Positions 42,705 through 53,446 of a stretch of DNA of 64,000 nt are shown piece after piece (position 1 is the stretch's first letter; the number at the start of each line of letters is the position of its first letter). Both the position numbers and the translations under genes were made by a program. This stretch comes from Astragalus membranaceus. Taxonomy: Eukaryota > Streptophyta > Magnoliopsida > Fabales > Fabaceae. Where the stretch lies: assembly GCA_039519185.1 (NCBI GenBank), contig CM076849.1, positions 104,179,077-104,243,076 on the forward strand. Direction: 5' to 3'. The notes beneath the pieces are model-generated. The model did not search any database. It saw nothing but the letters and a program-made list of their open reading frames with translations, and had not been told where the DNA came from.

Positions 42705-42906
42705 ATAGCTCCAAGATAGTCTATAGCTCCCAGGGTTATGAGTGTCTCAGATGAATATAGTCTATAGCTCCGGTGTATTTCTCATTTTGGATTGTAGTGT
42801 CTTAAGATAGTTATGTTTAGGAACATGTGTATATGTCGTGAATGTTTTTCGTGTACGTGGTCAGTGCATTTTAGTTGTGTATCATGCTTCAAGAATATTG
42901 CAATTT

Positions 42907-42959
42907 CTCTGATTAGTGTTTTCCAAAGGGTTTTGAAAAGAAAAGAAATATTTACACTG

Positions 42960-43028
<69 letters not shown>

Positions 43029-43090
43029 TACTCTGATTAGTGTTTTCCAAAGGGTTTTGAAAAGAAAAAAAAATTTACACAGATTTTATG
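42907..43090 (+). repeat. 60-bp direct repeats flanking an AT microsatellite
   Basis: A block starting CTCTGATTAGTGTTTTCC occurs at 42907-42966 and 43031-43090 with few differences; between them is an AT run (42964-43025). Confidence 0.85.
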
Positions 43091-43772
43091 AAGTTGAAGG
43101 AGTAACTGTAGTTCTTTTGTGTTTTAAAGAAAAAAATGGTCGCATTTAGAGGTTAGAACTTCACCAGTGACCTCCGAAAATTGGGGTGTTACAATCTCTA
43201 AAAACTAATTGTCATACCCTAATTTTGTCCGTCTAATTTATCAAAAATCCCAAAAAAGTTTTTATCCTTTTCGTGACGTATCGTTTTAAACGCGTGTGTC
43301 TTTAGCACTCGTCATACAACGTTTATTTTGATACTCGTTTTTTATTGTTGATATCATAGTTATTAGATTATTTATTATAGTTGGTGCAGAGATATACAAA
43401 AAGTGATTGATAGCATAATAATTTTTTTGGAGCTGAATAGTCAAAAGTTTTATTACATAGTCAAGTTTTTTACATACATAGACAAAAACAGCAAAAAGAA
43501 ATAGTACAAAAATTAAAATACAAAATTCAAAAAAAAGAAAAAAGAAAAAAGAGGGAAGGGGCGCAGCTGCTGGCTGCCCTAGCTAGGTTTTTTTTCTTAG
43601 TGATGTCCTTCCTCCATTGCCAGCTACTGTCCTTTTTGCTCAATTCAAATGGTTGTCTTTTGTCCTTTTGATTCGTCCTCAATTGCTGTCCTTTTTATGC
43701 CACCTCACCACAGCGCCCTAAATGACCCTAATTGTTGTCCTTTTTGATTCCTCAGCACCACACCAATCGGCC

Positions 43773-43780
43773 TATAAATA
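43773..43780 (+). promoter_or_regulatory. TATA box of solo LTR D
   Basis: TATAAATA in 'cggcctataaataccaaac', the best LTR TATA in the window. Confidence 0.6.
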
Positions 43781-43827
43781 CCAAACAGTAGCACACAATT
43801 AGAGAGGACACAGTGACTGAAATACAC

Positions 43828-43829
<2 letters not shown>

Positions 43830-43862
<33 letters not shown>
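43830..43862 (+). repeat. AC microsatellite
   Basis: An uninterrupted CA/AC dinucleotide run inside solo LTR D, just downstream of its TATA box. Confidence 0.95.
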
Positions 43863-43867
<5 letters not shown>

Positions 43868-44642
43868 TACGAAATTTAGAAAATTCAGAGCAAGAATTTA
43901 GGGTTTCGCACTGAAACCCTAACCACAAAGCAGCAAAGAACATTTCCAGAACAAGTAGACAGCGACCCAAGAAACACCGATATCACATTAGGGTTCAGTA
44001 AAGAAAAAAACGATTTCAGAATAAGAGAACAGAAGCAAAAAAACAACACCCTCACTTCACCCTCGACTCTCTCTCTCTCAATCACTATCACCCACAACCA
44101 AAAATCCCTCAAATTCCCATCACTCCAACATATTTTACGCAGAAAACATGTCAAAACAGAAACATATGGGCTCTGTAAACTGCTTTTTTGTCACAAACAT
44201 TTAGGTTGGAACCGATTTGGCCTAGAACCAAAGTCAGATCATCTGTTTAGTTTTAGGAAGTTAGTTCTTTTTAGGGTAAGCAGAAGGGAGGGGAATCATA
44301 AGGCAAAACCGTAAAGAAAAACACATATATGAAAGAAGAAGAAAGGGTGCAGAGAGGAAGAAACGAAAAAACTTACTCTTTGAACTCCGGCCACCGTGAC
44401 CGTGGTCAGAGGCCGTGAACCACCACTGGACGCCATCAGCGCACCATCACCGTCGCCTGTATCCTCTTTCCGTCGCGATTTTCGTGGCCATCATAGTTGA
44501 AGCCGATCCGTTTTCATCAAAGACCGGAACAACACCGCCGTCACAGCCGTCCCCCTCAAACCAGCCATCGTCGTTGCCACCAAGGCGTTGTCATCACCGG
44601 CCGTGAGGTGGTCGGCCTGCACCACCACCTTCCCCACAACGA

Positions 44643-44645
<3 letters not shown>

Positions 44646-44677
<32 letters not shown>
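44646..44677 (+). repeat. CT microsatellite
   Basis: An uninterrupted CT run in the leader part of solo LTR D; a similar CT-rich stretch is in LTR B at 19004-19070 and 30282-30350. Confidence 0.9.
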
Positions 44678-44680
<3 letters not shown>

Positions 44681-45912
44681 AGGTCTCTCTCTCCCTTGCT
44701 TGTCCCTTTTTCCTTCGTTTCTCTGCTCTCTCTCGTTTTCTCTTTCGAAAGCTCTCTTTCTCTCTCTCTGAGATTTGGTTAGCGGCGCTGAAGGGAGAGG
44801 AAGAAGGAAATTAGGGTTTCATTCACCCAACTGTTACCTTTTTATATCACGCTCTCATTGTTATTTTTAATTTTAAGTTCAGAATAATAGTTGCACCCCC
44901 ATAATATGATCATATGCACCCTTTATGTTGGCTTGGATTTTGCAGGCCCTCAAATTTGCAAGCCCAAATGACTAAAACTGTGAAGTTTCTAAACACACCC
45001 CCTTTTTAATAATACAACCCCTATTTCATTTACACCCTTTCTTTTTTATATCTACGCCCCTCCCTTCTATCTTATTTTTATCTTAAGTGTTTGTTAATCC
45101 GGTTTATAATGGCACCCCTCATTTTCCTTGTTATAACTCCCTCACTAAAAGCCCATGTTCGCAATCTCGGCCTCAGATACGGATTGGGCTCGCTGTTTGC
45201 ACCTCCCTTTTTAAAAATACAACCTCCTGCTCCTTTTCACACCTCTTTTTAAATATGCACCCCCTTTTTCTTTCCTTTCTAAATTTCTTTTCTACAAATA
45301 AACATTTTCTTTCACAAACCTATCTTTTCCCAAACAACAAATAAACATTTTCCCAAACATAAAAATAGGTTGTTATTAATGGTCACTCTGAGTTTAACTT
45401 GTTTGATCGTCAATAATAACTATATTTTTCAAATGGGCTATGAGTGATGACCACTCTGAGTTTTACTTTTTTGGTCTTTACGAATACCTATCCCAATTTC
45501 AAAAATGCTTAAAAAAATACACTCAACACACAAACTTTTTCTACCCAAGAACTACGCAGCATTGATTTCCCTATCGCACCTGGGGATACGTAGGAGCAGG
45601 GGCCCACTCCTGTCAAGCGCAAAAAAACTAAAATTTTTATTAAGTCTTCCTTTTCATTTTTGCAAATAATAAAAAGGGTAAATTAGAGTACTTTCTTTGA
45701 ATTAATTTTTTTCTACACATTAAATTAAATGGTAACCTTTTTTTTTGAAATGATGTTGTGGGGTGCTAATACCTTCCCCATACATAATCGACCCCCGAAG
45801 CCAAAAATAAATGTTTTTTCAATGTTTTTCCTGTTTAATAAATATTAATGGCGGCTTCATTTTCAAAATGGCGAAGAATCTCTCCTTCGGATTTTTCGGT
45901 CGCTACACTAAT

Positions 45913-47403
45913 CTTTAAATTATTTATCAACAAAATCTCGTATTTTTTAATCGAGCCCATAGTTTCTACGTCAGAATAAAATTGATTTTATCTACATCGA
46001 ATATGGTTACCCAACTTTACCCATTCTCTATATGGATCTAAGTTTATCAGTTTATGGCCAGATTCAAATTTTTGTCACTACTTCTGGCCGTTTTCATCTA
46101 GACCTAACTATTTATAAGCGGTTTGGCAACGTTTCGACCACTGTCCTGTGTTTTTTGGCAAGAACCTTCATGTTATGAGAAGAAAAAAAGAAAGAAGGTA
46201 CGGCAATTGTTGCGGCTATAGGAGATTAGAGTTTATTTTTAGAGTATGTGTGGGAGGGAGATTTTGGAAGAGGAGACTTATTTGTCAACTCTAAATAAAT
46301 TGAGGAAGCTAAAAAAAACTAGCATCTGCCACGTTACACTGTTTAATGATTAGTGTGTCAAATCACCTGCATTTTACGTTAAGTTGGTGTTGGGATGGCT
46401 AACGAATTGCCACATTGGTACCTACCATATCACATTTTTTTATTGTTCAGGTGCCAGTTCATCTGTCATGTCAGGTGATTTGGTATCCTAGTCATTAAAG
46501 TTTGACGTAATATGTTCTAGCGTGACAATTCGTTAGCCAAAAAAGTAAAGATAGAAGTAGACCAAAAGTGCAAACACATATATAAATAAGGACTAAAAAC
46601 ATATTTAACCCTTTTATATTTTGTATTGTGTGCTAATGTTGTACTTTTGTTGCTTATTTTAAGTTTCTTATATAATTTTTGAAAGTTTTCAATATAATTT
46701 TAAGTTAGAATCCATTTTGATATTTTCATGTCAAATTTGTCAAACCTATCTAAAACTTAATGATTGATTGAAATCACTTTTTCCATTATGTATTTAAACA
46801 GATTTTAAGTTTCTTATACAATTTTTGAAAGCTTCAATATAATTTTAAGTTAGAATCCATTTTAATATTTTCACATCAAAATTTAATCATCGATTGAAAT
46901 CACTTTTTCCATTATGTATTTAAATAGAAATCAGATTACGTTCAACCCACTTTAAACCAAAAACAATTATGTCAAAATCACTTTTATCAAAACAAATTCT
47001 CGTTATCTCAAAACCAAACACACGTTTAATGCAATGAAGGGTAACCTAGGTAATAAATTTGAAAATTTAGATGAAATTAGCAATAATAGATGTAAATAAT
47101 TATTTATCTTAATAATCTTAAAATAAAACTCAAAATGAAAAATTCCACTTGGGCAATCGAGTCACGCATAATGGTCCACGTGTCACCGCGTTTTCATTCT
47201 CTTTGTACATCGGCGTTTACCATCTGTAGTGCAGTCTTTCCCTCTTTTTCTTCCTTCTTCCTTTCCCTTCTCTCTGAGCACGCCATTGAAACTTGTCTCC
47301 CAACTCCCAACCTTCCCTTCTCATTACCGCACCGATCGTACACTTACAAAAACGCTTTTTCCAAGCTCCCGGCAGCGTTTTTAGATGGACTTTTTAGTAA
47401 GGC
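45913..47403. other. Upstream region of the MEKK1-type gene
   Basis: No gene is seen. It holds inverted repeats at 46331-46540 (AAATCACCTG with CAGGTGATTT; GGCTAACGAATTG with CAATTCGTTAGCC), probably a degraded foldback element, and a tandem duplication (46657-46799 and 46803-46923). The last 200 bp are pyrimidine-rich (near 47235-47330), as plant 5' leaders often are. The transcription start cannot be set. Confidence 0.5.
46657..46923 (+). repeat. Tandem duplication upstream of the MEKK1-type gene
   Basis: Two copies of a block 'ttttaagtttcttata.aatttttgaaag...attatgtatttaaa' of about 143 and 121 bp; the second lacks about 22 bp. The copies lie within 750 bp of the start codon. Confidence 0.85.
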
Positions 47404-50400
47404 ATGAATCGCATACCTCGAATTTTCGGTTATAGAAAGCAGCTCAATGACATGGACTCGAAGAAGAAGACGCAAAGGAAACAACCGAAACTTGAACGCC
47501 GCAATGCCGCGAAGAACTTCAACTACGACGCTGCGCCGTCATCGTCGGATTCCTCCGTGTCAGCTTCAATTCTCTGCACTCGATCGATGGATTTCTACGA
47601 CCGGACCAGCTTCCGAGTTGAAGGTGTCGAGGGCGAGTTCGATGAGATTTGTCGGAGACTCGGGCTGTCTGGACCAGAGGATTTCTCCATTCCGGCGGCT
47701 GCGTGGGAAGATATGAAGGCTGGGTCCCTGTCGGACATTCTGCCGAGACTGAAGCTTCCCGACTTCGATGAGAAGGAAAACGACGAAATTAGAGTAGTAG
47801 AGTGTGAAATTAGGGTTCCAATTAGAGGTTCTGATGAGTCCTCTCCCGCCGGGACAAGTGGTTGCTGCGGCGGCGGAGAAGGTAGGGCTTCGGTTAGGGT
47901 TTTTGATGAAGTTAGTGGTTGCTATAACGGAAGTGAACATAGGGTTCTGATTAAGGGTCTTGATGCGGCCAGCGATTGCTACACCGGCGGCGGTGGTATC
48001 AAGGGATTTCGGCCTCCGATGCTTAAGCCACCGCCAGGAGTTCGGGTTTTGACTGTGGTGAATGATACGAGCTCTACATGGGATCTTATGAGGGATTTCG
48101 CTCCAAAAGGGGATGGAGGAGGAAAGGAGAGTTATGTGGAGTTAAGTGCTTCGGATGATGACCAAGAAGAAGACGAAGAGGAAGGGGATGTAGTAGTAAA
48201 AGAAGGGGAAGTTGATGGAGTGAGATTGAAGAGAGAAGAGGAGGAAAATGTTGAGATTGTTGGATGTTTTTCGAGATCATGTTCGTTCACTACGTCACAC
48301 GAAGATGATTCCTCTAGCACCACAACGGATCCTAGGTCGAATAGTATTTCTCCTAATGGGAGAGTGAAGCCTGTTATTACTCCTGGAAGCTGGCAAAAGG
48401 GTGGGCTTTTGGGACGTGGTTCCTTTGGTTCTGTCTTTGAAGGGATTTCTAAGTAAGTGCCGCTTTCATCCTCTTCACTTGTGTCCTTTGTTTTGAACTG
48501 CAAACATTAGTAAATAAGTGGTTTCTAGTTTCTATTATTAGCATGTTAACCGTTGTCGTTTCAAACTATGTTTCTGTTTAACTTTTTGGGAGGTTGGGAA
48601 GATTGGTTTAAGGTTGCTGGGTGGTTATGGATATCATGATTAGATAAAAAGGGTATGAATTGAAGGCATTGAAGTTAAGCAATAAAGAAAAAAAGGTATC
48701 TATTGAAATTTTTTAACATTAATACATTAGTGATTTAAAATGCTGGTTTGTTTACTAATTCTTTTCTCTTTTGGTATTTCCTAACCAATGCGGGCTTTGG
48801 ACAATTGTTAACATTTGCCAAATAGAAAAGTTCTCTGTGCTGCCACCAGTGTTATGAATTTCAGTGTATCTGTCTAATGAAAAAGAGGATTGAGAAATAT
48901 TTTTTATATTTGACCAACTATTATTGTCTCATGCTATTTTCAAAGTAAATAGTAGCTAGTTATTGGTGTTATTGTTTGAAACATTACAGAGGTTGATGTT
49001 TTGCATGATAGATAATGTAAATCCTTTTCTTTCTTTTCTTTTTGTATTAGTGCAATTTTTGAACAGAGTATGAACAAAAGGGCTTATACCTTTTTTTTTG
49101 TATTAGTGCTAAAAAAGAAAAGATGATGGCATCCCGTTGTTGTTGTTGCAAGTGTTCAGCTTATACCTTTCTGCCTGGTCCTGGGTTGTCCTTTTAGGGA
49201 CAATATGAAAATCATGGTTCCAAAGGGGCTCTGAACCTTGCTATTAATTTTATTTTTTTTCTTGGCCAAATATTGTATAGATTCTTTTGAACTTTTCATG
49301 CTTTTCTAAGGCCTGGGTTTTCCTTTAATTTACAGCCTGTGCATTGGGGTTTTCATAAACTGCTAACTGTCTGTGATTGCTGAAAATGTTTTCTCAAATG
49401 CCATGTGAGTATTATACGAGTAATCTTGTTTTCCTTAAATCGATGGTGAAATTTAGTGTTCATTTGGCCAGTTTGTGAAATTACCATCTATGTCCATATA
49501 TTATATTCGACATGTTTCATCTTTTGGATTTGTTTCTCTGCAAAGCTCAAGGAGCAAAGCTCTAAATAAATTGACATTTATAAAATATGATGTTTGTACT
49601 TGTTCGATAACGTGCTAACTACTAGTTTTTTTTTTCTCTTTATCACTGTAGAGATGGGTCCTTTTTTGCTGTAAAGGAAGTTTCACTGCTTGATCAAGGG
49701 AGTCAGGGAAAGCAAAGTGTCTTTCAACTGGAGCAGGTGAAACAGACCTACTCTTTCTAATGCTTTATAATTTTTTTATATTTCAGTTTGCTATTACCGA
49801 AAACCCTTTTATGAAGAAAAAAGTTTTCTAACAAATACTACGCAATCTTGTGCAATATCTTATAAATTCTTTGAAAGTTGATTAATTCTGTTTGTCTGTT
49901 TACTTTCTCCTAGTATGTTTCCAACTATATTTTTTCTCTCATTCTGCTTCTTCCTCAATCAGGAAATTGCACTTTTGAGTCAGTTTGAACATGAGAATAT
50001 AGTTCAATACATTGGCACTGAAATGGTATTTTTCTTCTCATCTCGCTGTCTTCTCCTTTTCATTTTATGTTCAATTCAATTTGGAATTATCTTCTTGTTT
50101 ACCTTTTTCAATTCCATCTTGAACGATTCTGTTAGATATAGAACCATATTCACGTGTTTTCACCTAATAGCTTAAGCCCTTTGAAGTAGTTGGTTGGTGA
50201 CATCTATAGTTCATTTTTTGTCCCCCCATTCTTTAGCTAAAAGTCAAAATGTTAAATTAGGGTGGGCTGCATTGTTCCCGCTGTAAGCCTGGAGGGCTCT
50301 TGCTTAAGGGGAGTTTCTTGGAATTTAGGTTTGGGCCTAGCTCGACCCCAAATGCTAGCCACTTATAACACTAACTTAGCCATATCACTAGTCAATATAT

Positions 50401-53400
50401 GAACTTCAACACACCCTAATTTGTAATGGGTGCCCCAACAAAGACCTTCGATAGGCTTTGATACTATTTGTAATGGGTTCTGCTCCATCAGGTTTGGGCC
50501 TTACGAAACCCCAAAAACTAGCTTTTGGGGTGACTGGAGAGGGTTTCCCCCCACGCATAACCACTAACATGGCCATATCACTAGTCAATACAGAATCTCC
50601 AATATAATGTTAAATATCAAAACCATTCACCTGTTTTACTTTTATCTAATAGTTTAATCTTTCAAGGTAGTTTGTTTCATGACATCTTCCATCAACTCGA
50701 AAGAGATGAACGAATAATTATCTAAATAGTGCTTTTAAAATATAATAAATGCTAGCCTAGAATTACAGGGAAGATATGTGTTCCAAATGACAGAAATTAA
50801 GAAACTTAAATGTGTGCAAAAATAAAACACAAAAGGAAATAAGTCCTTACGGAGCACATCACATCACATGTTAATGTTAATAGGTCCTTACACATGTGAA
50901 ACTTTCAACGGATGCTTTCAGTTTAGTTGAAAAATTGTAGCTAGAATATGGATTAGAGTATGTGCTTGACGCCTCCTCCCGAGTAAAGAAATGAGAGTAT
51001 TTGCATGACATTTTATTTTTCTATGATGTCATTATAGGCCATGAACTATAGTCCAATGTCGGCAATGGTTGATGGCCAAAGTTCCGCCATATAAATGTGG
51101 GTTTGCAACTTATGGCACTGCCATGGCAGTGCTTCACAAATTGCCCATGGCTTCTGGCACAAAATTCGCCACACCATTCTGCCATGGCACCTCCATGGTT
51201 GCTATTTAACAACACTGATGTAGTCTGATATTTGTATAATAAAGGATCCACAATACTGGAATAACTGAGAATGTTAACAATTATAACCAGGAACTGAGTT
51301 ATTTTTGTAATTTCTTCTTCCAAAGTTTAGTTAATGTCGTTCTGTACTTTTTATTTTGAGTGGGCGAATTTCATAATCTATATTTTTTCGTTTAACAGTG
51401 TAAAGCATGATTAAGAACAACATTAATTTTTCTCTATTTGACGGCTGTTGTGTGCCTGAGTGCAATGAAAGGTTACAATAAACTGAACATTATGAGTTGT
51501 TTGAGGAATGGCTAACAATAACATCACCCTGTCTTGTTACATTGCAAAGCTACGAGTTGGTTTTCAATTTAAAATTTTTAGCATATAAAAGTAGGAATCA
51601 CCATCAGGTTTCTTGTTGCTTGTCAAGAAAATTTGATACAGTGCAATCCCGTAAATTATTGTCATGCTGCACTGTGTTGGCTATTTTCAGATTTTGTCAA
51701 CTACAAATGAGTTCAGCTCCTCGATTTCAGTGTTTTTCTGAGGCTTGTCATTATTTTCCGTAACTACTGTCTTGAACTGTACTTTGTAATCTACATTCTG
51801 CTTGTTTTCTATTGCAGGATAAATCTAATCTATATATCTTTCTCGAGCTTGTAACCAAAGGTTCCCTTGCAAGACTCTACCGGAGGTATAAACTTCGAGA
51901 CTCCCAAGTGTCTGGCTATACAAGACAGATTCTGCTTGGTTTAAAGTATCTTCATGACCGTAATATTGTTCACAGGTGATCTCAAAATTAATTCATTTAT
52001 TTTTCTATCCTCATGATATATAAAATATAGGCAAATTCTGTTTTCTCGTTCTGGTAGGTTACGCTTTTTGTTCTTGCCTTCGTTGCATAAAAAAACTACT
52101 ACTTGCTGTCTCATAATTGCATTATAAATATTCTTTGAAAATGAGTTTATAATAGTGAAGTTTTTTCCTTCTTTTTGTTAGACTGTGTTGGTTTGGCAAG
52201 TGTTGTCGATCGCGAAAAATAGCAGCATGCCAAAAATCTGATATCTGAAATATCATATGGCGTTGCAGGCAAATACCTAAAGCCACATATCAGTTGAAAT
52301 AAATCATAAATTAATAAATTATTAATTATATATCAAAGAGCAAATGCTGCAGCTAAATATAAATAAATACCTGCATAAAAATAAGAAGACAATAATAAGA
52401 TAGACATAATATTAACTCAAGCTCTGGTTCTCATAACAACTAATAGTTCTGCAAAAGCTCAAGTGTTCAAAGCAATTAATTATTATATGTCAAAAAAACA
52501 AATAATTTATAATTTTGACGAGTAATTACTTTTTTTAATAAGCAACGTTAGTTGTTAATTATTAGAAGGATGGGAAAATATTAGTTTCCGGGGTTTGAAA
52601 CTTGGACCTCCTTCTTGTATTCCTTCAGTATCCCTTAGCTCGTCAACTGAGCTGCCTACTTGGGATGACGAGTAATTACTGAGAACACGAGAAAAGGATT
52701 TAACATAATAGACATAATATCTATTTATTCCTCCCTCCCTAATATAATCAACATCATCATCATTCTCAATGTCAGATAGTGAGGCATATCCTTCAACTCC
52801 ATCTTTTGAAACCTTGAGAATGGCGTAAGAAATGAAGTTGACTCAAATTCGTTAATGACATTGATGAGTGTAACAGGTGCCTGGTTAGGAGAATGGTTTG
52901 TGTTTAAGATGACGCTGGGAATGAGAGGGTCTTTGGGGATCATGTCCTTAATTAGTAGGTGGGCTTTAAGAGTCGGAGAGCCTACAATTTTTACTTGGGA
53001 AAAAGCTAAAATAGAAAAGAATTCCTTAATGTTGCGGGTGTTACGTCTAAAACAAAGGGTCTCCCTAGTGGGTCTTCATCCAGAAAGGGATTAGAGAAAA
53101 TTGTTGAAGTGGAATGTCTTGGAAGAACCAAAAGAAGAATTAGAAGACATTGATTTTGATGATTCAAAAGATAAAGTTGAAGGATATGCCTCATTATTTG
53201 GCAATGAGAACGAAGATGGTTATGTTGGGGACAAGGAGGAAAGAATAGATCTTTTTTCTTATATGTTAAATTGTTTTTTTTTTATTTTCAGTAATCACTA
53301 GTCAAAATGAGTTATTAGTTGTTTTGAACACTTAGCTTTTGATAAATGTTGTTCTGAACACTTGAACTTTTGAGTTAATATTATGTCACTCTTCTTATTT

Positions 53401-53412
53401 TTATGCAGTTTT

Positions 53413-53446
<34 letters not shown>

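Larger units (their letters stand above)
43205..45912 (+). mobile_element. Solo LTR D (Tat/Ogre-like) with target site duplication CTAAT
   Basis: The LTR is 43210-45907 (2,698 bp), starting TGTCATACCCTAATTTTG and ending CGGTCGCTACA. The perfect 5-bp repeat CTAAT is at 43205-43209 and 45908-45912. It holds a TATA box (43773-43780), an AC microsatellite (43830-43862), a TTAGGGTTTC/GAAACCCTAA hairpin (43898-43922), a CT microsatellite (44646-44677), two hairpins of the A/C type (45372-45420, 45449-45476), a CTACGC...ACGTAG hairpin (45552-45592) and the conserved U5 end. Internal sequences are absent. It lies about 1.5 kb upstream of the MEKK1-type gene in the same orientation. Confidence 0.9.

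Noticed and set aside
46331..46540. Complete foldback transposon upstream of MEKK1
   Set aside because: Inverted pairs are present but their order is scrambled and no target duplication is visible; only inverted repeats are claimed.
48132..48503. Antisense frame across MEKK1 exon 1
   Set aside because: Mirror of the acidic, Ser-rich coding region; typical shadow frame.
51045..51217. CATGG-rich block ending AACAACACTG in intron 3 as a hAT MITE
   Set aside because: One end resembles CAGTGTTGTT, but no matching opposite end or target duplication was found.
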